IMG/VR virus record: IMGVR_UViG_3300037493_001441 | Span: 1 to 54,219 of that record | From: a virus | Length of the DNA: 54,219 nucleotides | Reading direction: 5' to 3' (one strand) | Shown here: in pieces, positions 16,016 through 25,319 of the stretch | How the letters are laid out: every line of letters starts with the position of its first letter | Position numbering within the stretch: the first letter of the stretch is position 1 | Made by a program: the position numbers and the translations under genes | The notes under the pieces: generated by a model | What the model saw: the letters and a program-made list of their open reading frames with translations, nothing else | Databases searched by the model: none | Told to the model about the DNA's origin: nothing

Positions 16016-16516
16016 ATGGCTACTGGCGATCTTAGCGTAAATCGTCTGCGCGAACTTTTCCACTACGACGAAACCACTGGCATATTTACCAGAATAGCGA
16101 ATCGCGGCAAGGGCAGGATTGGCAATGTGCTTAACTGCCTTGATAAAGAGGGCTACATTCAAGTAATGATAGACCGCAAGAAGTACAAGGCTCACAGGCT
16201 TGTGTGGCTTTACGTTTATGGCGAATGGCCTACGAACCACATTGACCATATCAACGGGGAGCCCGCTGACAATAGACTTGCAAATCTCAGAGAAGCCACC
16301 GACGCATTTAACCAACAAAACAGGCACTCCAAGAACGGCAAGCTTGGTACGTACTTCTCCGCAAGGCAAAACAAGTGGGTGGCGCGTATTGGCTTGAATT
16401 GGAAGATGGTTAGCCTCGGGTGCTTCGACACACAGGAGGCCGCGCACCATGCTTATTTGGAAGCAAAAGCTAGGTTGCATACTTTTAACCCTGAGCCTAG
16501 AGTATTTACAAAGTAG
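16016..16516 (+). CDS. HNH homing endonuclease with AP2 DNA-binding domain, copy 1
   Basis: 166 residues. An HNH core at about 60-95 shows HRLVWLYVYG, HIDHINGEPADNRLANLR and NQQN; an AP2-like domain follows at about 100-155. It reads rightward inside an otherwise leftward late operon, between the tail-fibre helper and the lysis genes, with AAAGGA upstream. It overlaps its convergent neighbour by 11 bases. This placement is typical of a free-standing mobile endonuclease. A second gene of the same family is at 49187-49645. Confidence 0.85.
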   Translation: MATGDLSVNRLRELFHYDETTGIFTRIANRGKGRIGNVLNCLDKEGYIQVMIDRKKYKAHRLVWLYVYGEWPTNHIDHINGEPADNRLANLREATDAFNQQNRHSKNGKLGTYFSARQNKWVARIGLNWKMVSLGCFDTQEAAHHAYLEAKARLHTFNPEPRVFTK

Positions 16517-17123
16517 CAGCTAAAGCGAACAGATCGTCGATCTGGCTTTCAGTCATTCCAAGCAGTGCGCCCAACTGAGGCACAAGGCCGCTGTTACGTT
16601 CTACCGTGTTGCCGTACTCCCACTCTATGACAGCAGCGCTCTTCTGTGGCTCTGGCATGGATGCAATGGCGGTGCTTACGTCTGCGTACTTGCCGACTTG
16701 GAGCAGGGCCAAACGCGCTTGACGCATGGTGACTACACCAGTTGCGGTAACAGGCGCAGGAACCAAAGCAGTCAGTCGTGCAATCTCAGCTTGTAGCGGT
16801 GCGGTAGCTGCTGCCACTGCTGCGTCTTTGTCTGTGATGGCTTGGGCTAGTGCGGCTTCGGCTGTTGCTTTGGCTGTGAGTGCGTCTGTCTTTTGCGTCT
16901 GTGCCGTGGCGTTAAATGCTTGCACGATTTCAAGCAGTGAAGCGCCTGTAGGTGCAATCTCAGCAGCTACTTGACCGAGGTTTGAATAGCTGCGGGCTGA
17001 TCGCTCCTCTTTGAACTTCACACCGTCTTTGAACGTGGTGTTAACGTGCGTGACGTTGATAACGTCCAAGGCTGGAACGATGGTTAGCTCCGCGAGAACA
17101 GAGGTTTCGGTATATGTGGGCAT
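16506..17123 (-). CDS. Tail-fibre-associated protein
   Basis: 205 residues. The N-terminus is beta-like, the middle an Ala-rich coiled coil (about 65-120), and the C-terminal 70 residues carry MRQARLALLQ...VSTAIASMPEP...W.Y.N.VERNS...LGMTESQIDDLF. That block is frequent in proteins encoded just downstream of tail fibres. It may be a fibre chaperone or minor fibre subunit. Confidence 0.7.
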   Translation of the reverse strand: MPTYTETSVLAELTIVPALDVINVTHVNTTFKDGVKFKEERSARSYSNLGQVAAEIAPTGASLLEIVQAFNATAQTQKTDALTAKATAEAALAQAITDKDAAVAAATAPLQAEIARLTALVPAPVTATGVVTMRQARLALLQVGKYADVSTAIASMPEPQKSAAVIEWEYGNTVERNSGLVPQLGALLGMTESQIDDLFALAATL

Positions 17124-17141
17124 GGTTTAGATTCCTTTTGA

Positions 17142-19649
17142 TTAGTAACGACGAATGGTTGCGTAATAGATATTTACTCCGATCAATCCTCTTGCTTGGA
17201 GTGCGTTCCCACTTTGTTGAAAGGTCGCCTGTCCGTAGCCACTGCCGACAACTGGGCCAGCTATGGTGTTCAGTGCCCCGCCAGTTACCGTAGTAAATGA
17301 AGCCGTCCCTGCTGAATTCACGACAAACGCAATGCGGTACGCGCTTTGGTTAACAGAGTTCTCTGATGTGCGGACAAAAACCTCTCCGTGGCAATCGTTT
17401 CCCAATGTGGAAGCGTCGAGGATAGTTATGTACGCGCCACCGGAAGCATTGAGTGAACCGCCGTACTGAGCAAACATCTTCTCCCCAGCAACAGTGAGCG
17501 AGCTATCTGCCGCAAGGGTCATCGCCTGCGTGAAGCTGATCGGGTTGCCTGCTGTGCCGGGAGCTGCTGCTTCCCAATAGTGAGCACCGCTGATTTGGTA
17601 GTATTTCGATGCGGCTACAGGTGAGCCACCTGTGCCATTTTTGTATATCCAATTTGTGCCATTGAACCAAGCATTTGCGCCGACTTGGACTTGGGATAGC
17701 GCATCCGTTCTTCCAGTTATAAACGACCCACCATTGCCTAATTCAATAGGCTTAAACAAGCTACCCCAAGCACTAGGCGGAACCCCCAGACCGAGGTTGC
17801 CTGCGGAGTCGAGGGTGGCTCGTCTTACTCCGTTTGTGTAGAAAGTTTGGATACCACCCCACCCAGTAAAGCCTGCGCTGTGGCGGTACTCTCCGCCCTC
17901 CCCTTCAAACTTCGATGATGCGTACTCTGTAGTAGCGTCCGCTGCAATCCCCATCACATAGCCGCGCCACGCTGTGTTCGTGCTAGACGAAACACGCATT
18001 ACAGTCTCAGCAGAGGAAACTGTTGACACACTGCCAGTGACGGCGAGTCCGGAGGAGGTGAAGTCGGCACGCTCTGTACCTGCAAGGTCGTAAACCCTTA
18101 GGCCGCCATTTGTTGCAGCACGCATACGCAATGTGTTGCGAACATACATTTCAGCGGCGTTAGGGTCAGAGTAATTCGCACGCCATTCCACGCTGTATGT
18201 CGGGTCAGTTGACGAAGCCGCCTTGACACTACCGGATAGCGCAAGACTAAGTACCTGCCCTCCTGCGGTAACAGTGGTAAACGATGCGGGGATTGCTGTA
18301 CTATTGAGCCAAGCAGCAAGCGTAGCCTTCACGTTCGCCCATGTCAGTTTCTTCAAGCCGAAGGTTGCGGCACTGTCGGACAGGGGGAGTTCGTCTGCGT
18401 CTACGGGGGTTGGTTTGCTAGTGGCTGCGTGGGTTTGGGGAGCTATGGTGTTGGTAAGGTTGGTGGCGTCCATCGTGATGCCGGAGGATGTGAACTTACC
18501 GATCGCCACCCCATTAATAGACACTCCGATCTCATGTGTACCGCTTGCATAGAACCCGGTAACAGACTCTGCAATAGCCACCGGGGGTGCTGTTACTGTA
18601 CCGGCAGCGAAGATGATGGATGAGATGCCGCTTGACAGTGACGTGTTGGCATTGACGATATTGACGCCGTCGCAGAACAGAATAGCAGCCTGGCTCTGCA
18701 CAACGGCTATTGACGTGCCTCCCCCGGAGCAGCCAAATGTCAGTGTGTAGGTTCCGGTAGTTGCGTTGTTTACGTAATAAACCTGAACCACGGCGGGCAG
18801 GGTGATAGTGGCATTGCTGACTAGCGCGCCGGTGTACTTCTGTACAACGTTGCTGGCCTCAGTCAACGTGAGCACAGTCGTGCCGCCTGTGGTTGCTTTG
18901 GTCAGCTGGGTGAAGTTGAATGCAGTATTGCGACCGCGTCCAACGGTGTACCAGTCTGTTGCGCCCATGTGCACAAAGCATGACTCCTGCACAGACAAAG
19001 TAATCGTGGCAGATGCATCAATGAGCACCCCACCCACAGGCGCCAGCGTGAGCGTGCCCGTTCCTTGATTGCGAACCTCGATGGCAAAGTCACTAGTCGA
19101 GCCAACCGTGGTCGGTAACGTGAGCGTTCCGCTGCCCCCTGTCCATACAAACACCTTGGAGCGGTCAGCTGCAACCACTGTGGTGTTACCCGAGATATCC
19201 GTAGCAACTGCTGCAGTATTGATAGTGCTGGTGATCGCTTTGAGCCCGTAACCGGACAGAGCTGCTGCATCCAGGTTTGATGAGCCCACTCCGAAGATCG
19301 TGACGCGCCAAGTTCCAGCGGATGTGCTAGCATCGCTCAGGTAAATATACTTGACTTGGCCGGGAGCCACTGTTGCGATGACAGACCCGGTGAATCCGAG
19401 TACCGTGAAAGTGTTGGCGCCAGAGTTGTCAAATAGAACGTCTTGACCACCCCCCGTCAGCGTTGCATCAGGCATGCTGATGGTAAGCGCTGGGACGGAG
19501 GCGTTGACCTTCATGATTCTGGACATGACCTGCCCAGTTGTGGCAAAAGCGGGCCAGTACGTCAGGATGCTCGCAGCGATGGTGATTTCGCTGAACTGGA
19601 CGTCAGAGGGTTGAACTGTGGATCCGCCAAAAACGTCTGTGTATGGCAT
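17142..19649 (-). CDS. Tail fibre protein
   Basis: 835 residues, almost all beta and rich in Thr, Ser, Ala and Gly. The N-terminal ~150 residues probably attach to the hub; a repetitive beta shaft follows. The C-terminal region (about 590-720) has the NLGLGVPPSAWG and YYQISGAHYWEAAAPG motifs common in receptor-binding fibres. No chaperone (intramolecular peptidase) domain is visible; the neighbouring 205-residue gene may supply assembly help. Confidence 0.8.
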   Translation of the reverse strand: MPYTDVFGGSTVQPSDVQFSEITIAASILTYWPAFATTGQVMSRIMKVNASVPALTISMPDATLTGGGQDVLFDNSGANTFTVLGFTGSVIATVAPGQVKYIYLSDASTSAGTWRVTIFGVGSSNLDAAALSGYGLKAITSTINTAAVATDISGNTTVVAADRSKVFVWTGGSGTLTLPTTVGSTSDFAIEVRNQGTGTLTLAPVGGVLIDASATITLSVQESCFVHMGATDWYTVGRGRNTAFNFTQLTKATTGGTTVLTLTEASNVVQKYTGALVSNATITLPAVVQVYYVNNATTGTYTLTFGCSGGGTSIAVVQSQAAILFCDGVNIVNANTSLSSGISSIIFAAGTVTAPPVAIAESVTGFYASGTHEIGVSINGVAIGKFTSSGITMDATNLTNTIAPQTHAATSKPTPVDADELPLSDSAATFGLKKLTWANVKATLAAWLNSTAIPASFTTVTAGGQVLSLALSGSVKAASSTDPTYSVEWRANYSDPNAAEMYVRNTLRMRAATNGGLRVYDLAGTERADFTSSGLAVTGSVSTVSSAETVMRVSSSTNTAWRGYVMGIAADATTEYASSKFEGEGGEYRHSAGFTGWGGIQTFYTNGVRRATLDSAGNLGLGVPPSAWGSLFKPIELGNGGSFITGRTDALSQVQVGANAWFNGTNWIYKNGTGGSPVAASKYYQISGAHYWEAAAPGTAGNPISFTQAMTLAADSSLTVAGEKMFAQYGGSLNASGGAYITILDASTLGNDCHGEVFVRTSENSVNQSAYRIAFVVNSAGTASFTTVTGGALNTIAGPVVGSGYGQATFQQSGNALQARGLIGVNIYYATIRRY

Positions 19650-19657
19650 TTGTTTTC

Positions 19658-19885
19658 CTATGCTGTCAATGGCTCATCTGGCCGTGGGTACCGTATAGTA
19701 ATGTCCTCAGCCCTGCGGGCAGGTAGACGCCATGGGTCAAGATTGTCTGAGCATGTTGGACACACACGCAACCCAGGCGCATTGCCATCAGCCACAAGTG
19801 TACTGTAAGGCACTTTGACGTGGCAGCGGTCGCATACTGCGATTGCTCGCGATGCCTGGCCGCTAGTGTCTAAATATAAGCTCAC
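19658..19885 (-). CDS. Zinc-ribbon phage structural-operon protein
   Basis: 75 residues with CDRC (about residue 18) and CPTC (about residue 42), then a Pro/Arg-rich tail. The GTG start forms a GTGA overlap with the adaptor gene upstream. Similar small zinc proteins are common between connector and fibre genes in podoviruses; role unknown. Confidence 0.75.
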   Translation of the reverse strand: MSLYLDTSGQASRAIAVCDRCHVKVPYSTLVADGNAPGLRVCPTCSDNLDPWRLPARRAEDITIRYPRPDEPLTA

Positions 19886-20892
19886 GAGGTGTACCCCGCA
19901 ATGTTAGGAGATAGTCTGATAGGCGACCCGTCAGACTCACCATCCTCAGCCTGCGCCAAGTGCTCTGCACTCTTCTGCTCCAAGTACTCAAGTCGTCCCT
20001 GCGGCAATTCACCTGCGGGCAGCTCAACAGCACAACGGCATGCCAATAGCAAGATGATTGACTCCACCCAGCGCTGGGGTACGTCTAGCGTGTTGGTCAG
20101 AGCGCCGACGTCTTGAATGTGCTTCTGGCCCCAAACTACAATCTGATCAACAGAGCTTTGAGAAGCAGGCCAGATCCAGATACGTGGAGCAGTCTGCTTA
20201 TCGAACCAGTACTGCAGGCTCTTAGAACCAGCAGGGACAGAGAATGTCTTGTTGGGAAGCGCCACATAGTCGTCATTGGACAACTTGGCCATCGGAATTT
20301 CATATGGGGATGTGCTGAATGTCAAAGTGCCGACTGTAGGCAGTGTGCCCGAGGTGTCTCGCGCGCGCCAGTATCTGACGGTTGGGGCATTGTCCGCATC
20401 CACACATATCCAAGTATTGGCAGCAACTGCTACCCCATTCGGGAAATCAGACTGTTGCAACCATGTAACACCGTCAGCGCTGGACTCAAACACCAAGGTG
20501 GGTGTAGTTGCCCCTGTGAAGGTGATTGCGGCGTTGTAGACGGCAGTTTCACCATCGACACCAAGGTCCAGCCCTTGCCAGCCTGCACCACTGATAGTTG
20601 ACCCCGTGACGGCAGTAACTGTACGATACAGCGCGGTCATGATGTCCACTGTCCCGGTTTGGAGGGGGAATTGGACTTGATTGGCTTGGACGCCGAGCAC
20701 TTGCTTCTGCAAGCACCATAACGACAATCCCCGATTGGAGAGGTCACTAAGTAAGAAGTACAAGTTCTCCCGAGCGCTCAATTGCAACTCGGAAGAAATT
20801 GTAGAGGCTAGTTTCCCGCACCTCCGATAAGCATGCTCGATCAGCGTTGTGACGTTGATCGCGGTCTGACCGATGGTGCCGGAAGTAGCCAT
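19882..20892 (-). CDS. Portal-proximal adaptor / packaged-DNA stabilisation protein (gp4-like)
   Basis: 336 residues. An N-terminal helical domain (LIEHAYRRCGKLASTISSELQLSARENLYFLLSDLSNRG) and a C-terminal helical domain (WVESIILLLACRCAVELP...LEQKSAEHLAQAEDG) are split by a beta-rich insertion (about 75-200). The helical halves match the gp4/gp6-type connector that seals the portal. The inserted beta domain is larger than in P22 gp4 and may be a surface decoration. Confidence 0.75.
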   Translation of the reverse strand: MATSGTIGQTAINVTTLIEHAYRRCGKLASTISSELQLSARENLYFLLSDLSNRGLSLWCLQKQVLGVQANQVQFPLQTGTVDIMTALYRTVTAVTGSTISGAGWQGLDLGVDGETAVYNAAITFTGATTPTLVFESSADGVTWLQQSDFPNGVAVAANTWICVDADNAPTVRYWRARDTSGTLPTVGTLTFSTSPYEIPMAKLSNDDYVALPNKTFSVPAGSKSLQYWFDKQTAPRIWIWPASQSSVDQIVVWGQKHIQDVGALTNTLDVPQRWVESIILLLACRCAVELPAGELPQGRLEYLEQKSAEHLAQAEDGESDGSPIRLSPNIAGYTS

Positions 20893-20904
20893 TTCTGGCT
20901 ACCT

Positions 20905-21636
20905 TTAGACTTGATCGACGCCAGCTACACCGATGCGCGTGGCGTTGGGGCCGCAGGCAATTGCAGGTAGTGCGATGGTCATAACCAGGCGCTTAGTGCC
21001 ATTGCATGCGCCGGAAGGCGTATAGCAACCACGAACGTCAGTAGTAGACACAGTAGCAGGACTGGTCGTATCAGCAGCAACAAAAGTACCGGCATCAGCT
21101 GCCAGTGTGGCATTGTACTTGACTGAGGTCACGTAGCCTACGTCAGTCACGCGCACCGGCAGGCCCAGCTTGTCGTTGAAACCAACAGTCAGCCCGTTTG
21201 TTCCGGCAGTAGCGTTAGCGTTGGTGACGCTAACCACCGTCTTGAACGCCTTGGTGGTGGCCACCGTGCTGGTGCTGGGAGCTGCAATGGTTGCGCTCAT
21301 AGACTGGCCGTATTGGTCGTACCCTAGAATAGTATACGTGGCAGTGTTAGCGCCCGTGGCAGTAACAGTCACGCAGCGAGGCGTATCTAGCACAAACTCA
21401 GTTGTACCATCTGCGCGTACACGGGAAGTTACGCCAGTGCCGGCAGCCAGAGTGAATGCTGCGCCAGAGCCAGGGTTGGCAGAAGTTGCCAGTCCAGCAG
21501 TTTGCAAGGTAACGGGGGCTACATCGAAAATGTAGACACGACCCATAGGGCCGACGCCTTGTGTCATTGGGGAAGGGCCGTCAGAGACGGAGGGGATCAG
21601 GGCAGTGCCCAGGTAGAGATCGTCTGAAATTTGCAT
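20905..21636 (-). CDS. Capsid-neighbouring beta structural protein
   Basis: 243 residues, Thr/Ala/Val-rich beta protein. ATG 21636 follows AAGGAG. It lies between the capsid gene and the connector gene. It is probably a head decoration or minor head protein; no domain is firmly recognised. Confidence 0.65.
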   Translation of the reverse strand: MQISDDLYLGTALIPSVSDGPSPMTQGVGPMGRVYIFDVAPVTLQTAGLATSANPGSGAAFTLAAGTGVTSRVRADGTTEFVLDTPRCVTVTATGANTATYTILGYDQYGQSMSATIAAPSTSTVATTKAFKTVVSVTNANATAGTNGLTVGFNDKLGLPVRVTDVGYVTSVKYNATLAADAGTFVAADTTSPATVSTTDVRGCYTPSGACNGTKRLVMTIALPAIACGPNATRIGVAGVDQV

Positions 21637-21737
21637 TTGAATCTCCTTGTGGCTTGAACCACTCAGGTTAAGAAAATCCCCCAGCAGCCGTAAGTCCGCC
21701 GGGGGAAAGACGCTAATCAGGCGTCGGAGGTTACAGA

Positions 21738-22769
21738 TTAGGCGCCAGCGGTGCCAAAGATTGCACGGGGATCAGTCCAGCCTTCGATGTAACGCTCAGT
21801 TGCCTTGTAGCGCACGGAGTCAGTTTCGAAGTCACCTTCCATGGACTTAGCCAGCTTGCGGCGAACCATCAGCTTCAGACCTTCAGGTGCGTCAGTTGTG
21901 ACGAACCAAGCGGTAGAAGAAGTCAGGCGCGACATAACCGCTGCGTCACCGTCAACGGTGTTGGACAAACTCTTGATGGGGTTGATGTCGTTGTTGGCAG
22001 TACCTGCGCGCAGGACCGACTTCAACAGCACTTCCGCCTGGAACACATTGTCCGGGGAAACCACCAGCTTCTTGCCTTGCAAGCGGATCTTCTTACCGTT
22101 GTTGTCCACAGCCTTGCGAATCTGGATCAGGATCTGTTCCATCGAAGTCTGCGACAAAGCGGCTGGAGTTGCCAGGACGTTGGAGAACGTACCGCCCACG
22201 ATGGGGTGATCGCTTACAACCAGCGCCTTGCCGTCACCGCCCAGGTAGGAGGTGTTAAACGCACGATTCAACACGTTGGCGCAACGCAGTTCCTTGGTTT
22301 CAATCAGAGACTGAGCCAAGTGCTTGCTGAATGTTGCGCCGATATTGATATGGTCGCCGTCTTCAACCAGGATCTTCGTCAAGGCAAAAGCCAAGCCAAA
22401 TACCTTGTAGGTGTAGCGCTTGTTGAACAACACGCCGCCTTGTTGGTAGGTGACTGGCATGCCGTCAGGCAGCTCAGGGGCAGCGCCGAAGCCATAACCC
22501 ACAGGCTCTTCAAAGTAGGCACGCTCAATGGTAGCGGCAACTTCTTGGAACACCTGTTTCCACTCGTCTTTGCGCTGGTCATAGACACCGTCAAAGTACT
22601 GGTTCAGGATGGGTTCGACAATCGGACGGAAGTCGGTGGAACGCATAGGCGCGGCGCAAAGCACCATGCCCGAGCGGTGCATGTAGCCGAACAGCGCACT
22701 GTGCAGCTTTTCGCCAAGACCGGCGAACAGACCTACCGCAAAGGAGGCCAAAAGGTTGATGTACTTCAT
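21738..22769 (-). CDS. Major capsid protein (HK97 fold, Mu gpT-like motif)
   Basis: 343 residues. The segment LNRAFNTSYLGGDGKALVVSDHPIVGG near 165-190 is the Mu gpT/HK97-type capsid motif. The PILNQYFDGVYDQRKDEW helix near 50-70 and the ATERYIEGWTDPR end also fit. ATG 22769 has AAGGAG eight bases upstream. The first 25 residues are unusually hydrophobic for a capsid subunit (MKYINLLASFAVGLFAG) and may be a removable or scaffold-contacting segment. The gene follows the decoration protein and scaffold, the usual head order. Confidence 0.85.
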   Translation of the reverse strand: MKYINLLASFAVGLFAGLGEKLHSALFGYMHRSGMVLCAAPMRSTDFRPIVEPILNQYFDGVYDQRKDEWKQVFQEVAATIERAYFEEPVGYGFGAAPELPDGMPVTYQQGGVLFNKRYTYKVFGLAFALTKILVEDGDHINIGATFSKHLAQSLIETKELRCANVLNRAFNTSYLGGDGKALVVSDHPIVGGTFSNVLATPAALSQTSMEQILIQIRKAVDNNGKKIRLQGKKLVVSPDNVFQAEVLLKSVLRAGTANNDINPIKSLSNTVDGDAAVMSRLTSSTAWFVTTDAPEGLKLMVRRKLAKSMEGDFETDSVRYKATERYIEGWTDPRAIFGTAGA

Positions 22770-22781
22770 TTTGGTTGCTCC

Positions 22782-23354
22782 TTAGATTGCGGTTGTGGCA
22801 GCACGCAACTGGCTCTGAGCCAAGGTGACGCGCAACACGGGGTAAGTGTCGGTGATAGCGTTGTCAGGAGCCAGACCAGCACCAATGATGCGGAATTGCT
22901 TCTGTGAGCCGTTACCTGCGAGAGTGCCGGTGGCCAAGGACACGATGGACAGACCGGTGGAAGTCGAACCAGCAGCGTAGGTGCTGATGTCTGCCTCGTC
23001 GCCGATAGCCGCTGTGGTCAGAGCGCTCACGCCTTGGATTTCGTACACGATCTCAGGATCAGTGTACACCCATGCGGTGATGGTCGTACCAGACAGAGTC
23101 GATTGCGATGCAGGGTAGTAGTTGCTGTAGGTAGGCTTGCCAGTGGCATCCACATACTCGCAGCCAGCGAAAACGCCAAGCAGTGCGGAGGCAGCAGCGC
23201 CAACAGTCACAGTTCCATTGGTGTTCAAGATGACGGGGTCACCCTTGAAGATGGAGGTGTTGTAAGTCGGGTTGATGAGGTAGGCCGACGCGCGGTCCAA
23301 ACCACTGGGATGATAAACGGGGGTTAGACCGTTAGGGGAAGCAGTTGCACTCAT
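22782..23354 (-). CDS. Head decoration/minor capsid protein
   Basis: 190 residues, beta-rich. ATG 23354 with AAGGAG upstream is preferred over GTG 23363. It contains STSIFKGDPVILNTNGTVTVG and LLGVFAGCEYVDATGKP, a pattern I know from proteins encoded directly before podovirus capsids. Probably a capsid-surface subunit. Confidence 0.7.
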   Translation of the reverse strand: MSATASPNGLTPVYHPSGLDRASAYLINPTYNTSIFKGDPVILNTNGTVTVGAAASALLGVFAGCEYVDATGKPTYSNYYPASQSTLSGTTITAWVYTDPEIVYEIQGVSALTTAAIGDEADISTYAAGSTSTGLSIVSLATGTLAGNGSQKQFRIIGAGLAPDNAITDTYPVLRVTLAQSQLRAATTAI

Positions 23355-23363
23355 GTTGAGCAC

Positions 23364-23542
23364 TCCTTATGAAAAGATGAAGATACGACAATGACCTTGC
23401 GGTCCTGACGGGTCAACAAATCAACTTTGGGAGCAAGTGCTCAACCGGCGCGATTATCAGACTCGGGCAATAAAGACTGGGCGGGCGCTTTGACAGCGGA
23501 TTTCCCAGTATTTATTTACCTGAGTTGAATTATAGGGCACTT
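23364..23542. other. 179-base intergenic region before the capsid block
   Basis: No gene is seen. It holds the recurrent AATTATAGGGC motif at 23528-23538 (reverse strand GCCCTATAATT) and the AAGGAG site of the decoration gene. It is a probable transcription start for the capsid block. Confidence 0.5.
23528..23538 (-). promoter_or_regulatory. Candidate late promoter motif, copy A
   Basis: The reverse strand reads GCCCTATAATT, a perfect -10 hexamer with fixed flanks. It is identical to the copies at 26683 and 34535. No recognisable -35 lies at the right distance here, suggesting activator dependence. Confidence 0.5.
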
Positions 23543-24100
23543 TTAAGTGAACGTGGGGGTTTTGCGGCGCTGCATGGCCATTTCTTTTTCCATTGCCTCA
23601 ACACCATCGTCGCGATCATTGAGCCGTTCGCCTTGATCGTTGAACTTGCCCACAATGCCTTCTTCCTCTTCCAGTGGCTTTTTGTGGTGATAGAACGCCA
23701 TTATCTGCTGGTAGCGTGTGCTTGCGATCTTGAACAACACCATCTCGTTGCAGGTGATGTGGCCGTCGTAGCCCGCCAGTGATTGACCGTTAGACGCATC
23801 AAATCCAGGCATCTCAGATTGGCGTACAGGCTGGTAGCCAAGGCGTTGGCGCTTCTGGATGCTATCATACTGGCTAGAGGTTGTCAGCCACACCAAGTGA
23901 TACCCAGCCAAAGCCGGTGGGTTGGGGAGCGCGGTCTGAGTGAACTCAGCTTCCATGAACTTCTCGAAGTCGTCGTCCGAGGTCAGTCCTGAAGTGCCGC
24001 GCTCATCGTCTTCTGCACCTCGGTCGCCACGGATGTCCAGTGCGCCACCAATTTTGGTGCGGTCGTCGCCGTCGGATTTGTCTAGTTTCAGTGTTGCCAT
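23543..24100 (-). CDS. Hypothetical head-operon protein
   Basis: 185 residues, charged and soluble. It starts with a disordered Asp/Arg/Gly-rich 55 residues; the middle holds PALAGYHLVWLTTSSQYDSIQ...RQRLGYQPV, and the end is a charged helix. It lies between scaffold and decoration genes. I recall similar sequences in podovirus head operons but no assigned role. Confidence 0.7.
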   Translation of the reverse strand: MATLKLDKSDGDDRTKIGGALDIRGDRGAEDDERGTSGLTSDDDFEKFMEAEFTQTALPNPPALAGYHLVWLTTSSQYDSIQKRQRLGYQPVRQSEMPGFDASNGQSLAGYDGHITCNEMVLFKIASTRYQQIMAFYHHKKPLEEEEGIVGKFNDQGERLNDRDDGVEAMEKEMAMQRRKTPTFT

Positions 24101-24111
24101 GATTTAATTCC

Positions 24112-24393
24112 TTATTTGCGTTTAATAGGCCAAGCGGTGAGTTGCACCTTCTTGACCGGGAATGGTTCGCCCGCTGTGAGGCAGGCGTCAATGAACCGCT
24201 GTTGCTTGTAGCCGGGAGCGCCGAATGTGACGACTGCGTGTTCCATTCGGTTCCTGCCACTGGGCTTGTTGTGCCAAGTTGCCTTGACGACCAGCTTTGG
24301 ACTCAGGTACTTGACGGCGGTTTTGGAGTCCGATGCGACCAGCGCGCCGAGCACTGCGGCAAATACTTTTGGGTCAATTTGTGCTTTCATCAT
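24112..24393 (-). CDS. Hypothetical head-operon protein
   Basis: 93 residues, basic (many Lys), with VVKATWHNKPSGRNRMEHAVVTFGAPG and a C-terminal RFIDACLTAGEPFPVKKVQL. Its first base position is the last of the scaffold stop. No domain recognised. Confidence 0.65.
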   Translation of the reverse strand: MMKAQIDPKVFAAVLGALVASDSKTAVKYLSPKLVVKATWHNKPSGRNRMEHAVVTFGAPGYKQQRFIDACLTAGEPFPVKKVQLTAWPIKRK

Positions 24394-25319
24394 CAGCCCC
24401 TTGAGTTTGATTTGTCGTAGTCACGATAGCTCTTGATCATCTTTGCCCGAGCAGCAGTGTCTTCCCACATACCTGCAGACTTGATGGCCGCTACGCGTTC
24501 TGCGGAGAGGGTGAATGTGCCAGTTCCGCCACTGGGTTGTGTACTACCGCCGGAAACCGGACTGCGCTGCGAGGTTGCGCGAGGAGCGGCCTTTGCCGCC
24601 CGGTGAGGCAGGTACTTCTCTTTGCGCTTTTCCAACTCGGACCAGTATGCGTCGGTGGTAGCGTCCCAGCCTTCAGCGGTCAGGCTGTTGTCCAGGGCGG
24701 TCAGCACCTTGCTGTCCGGGTCGCTAGAGGTTGGACCGCCGTACCACTGGTTCTTGCCCAGGAACTGCTGACTCTTGCTGATCAGCCGGGTGTCGAGCGG
24801 TTTAGGCTGGTTCATTGCCCGGGTTGCGTTAGCCTTGAATTCAGTGAGTTGCTGGGCACGCGTACGCGCTGCAATCATGTATTCAGTGGCTTCGGCCAGT
24901 GTTTTGCCGTCGTTCTTGGTGGCCGCATCTGCGAGGATGGACTTGAAGTGCTCAGCAGCCTGATTAGCCTGCGTAATGGCTGTGTCCACCTGCGCTAGCT
25001 GGCTTCCGGCGTTGACGTCCTGAATAGCGCTAACTTGCTGCTGCAGAGCACGGTTTTGTTCCGTGATGGCTTGCAGGTTGCGTTCCAGCAGTTCCACTCG
25101 TTCACGGTTACGCTGACCACGCGACTTGCGTTCTTGACGACGTCGGGCGCGGATTTCTTCTCGGGCTTCATCAGTTTCGGCTTCATCAAGTTCACTGTCA
25201 ACCTTGGCAGTCTTTTCGTCTTCTTCGTGTTCGTCGGCCTCAATAGGGTCAACTTCATCGACTTCGGGCTCGGTGCCGGTCTTCAGTTCTTCGTCTTCGA
25301 CTTGGTTTTCTGTGGTCAT
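24393..25319 (-). CDS. Capsid scaffold protein
   Basis: 308 residues. A strongly acidic N-terminus (about 1-50) leads into an Arg/Glu coiled coil (about 52-110), then a helical C-terminal part ending in a basic region. This is the usual scaffold composition: acidic, coiled coil, and located before the capsid gene. Its ATG overlaps the stop of the GroES-like gene as ATGA, so chaperonin partner and scaffold are made together. Confidence 0.75.
   Translation of the reverse strand: MTTENQVEDEELKTGTEPEVDEVDPIEADEHEEDEKTAKVDSELDEAETDEAREEIRARRRQERKSRGQRNRERVELLERNLQAITEQNRALQQQVSAIQDVNAGSQLAQVDTAITQANQAAEHFKSILADAATKNDGKTLAEATEYMIAARTRAQQLTEFKANATRAMNQPKPLDTRLISKSQQFLGKNQWYGGPTSSDPDSKVLTALDNSLTAEGWDATTDAYWSELEKRKEKYLPHRAAKAAPRATSQRSPVSGGSTQPSGGTGTFTLSAERVAAIKSAGMWEDTAARAKMIKSYRDYDKSNSRG

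Noticed and set aside
22077-22907. 276-codon rightward ORF opposite the capsid gene
   Set aside because: Antisense shadow of the capsid gene, with no ribosome site and no family resemblance.
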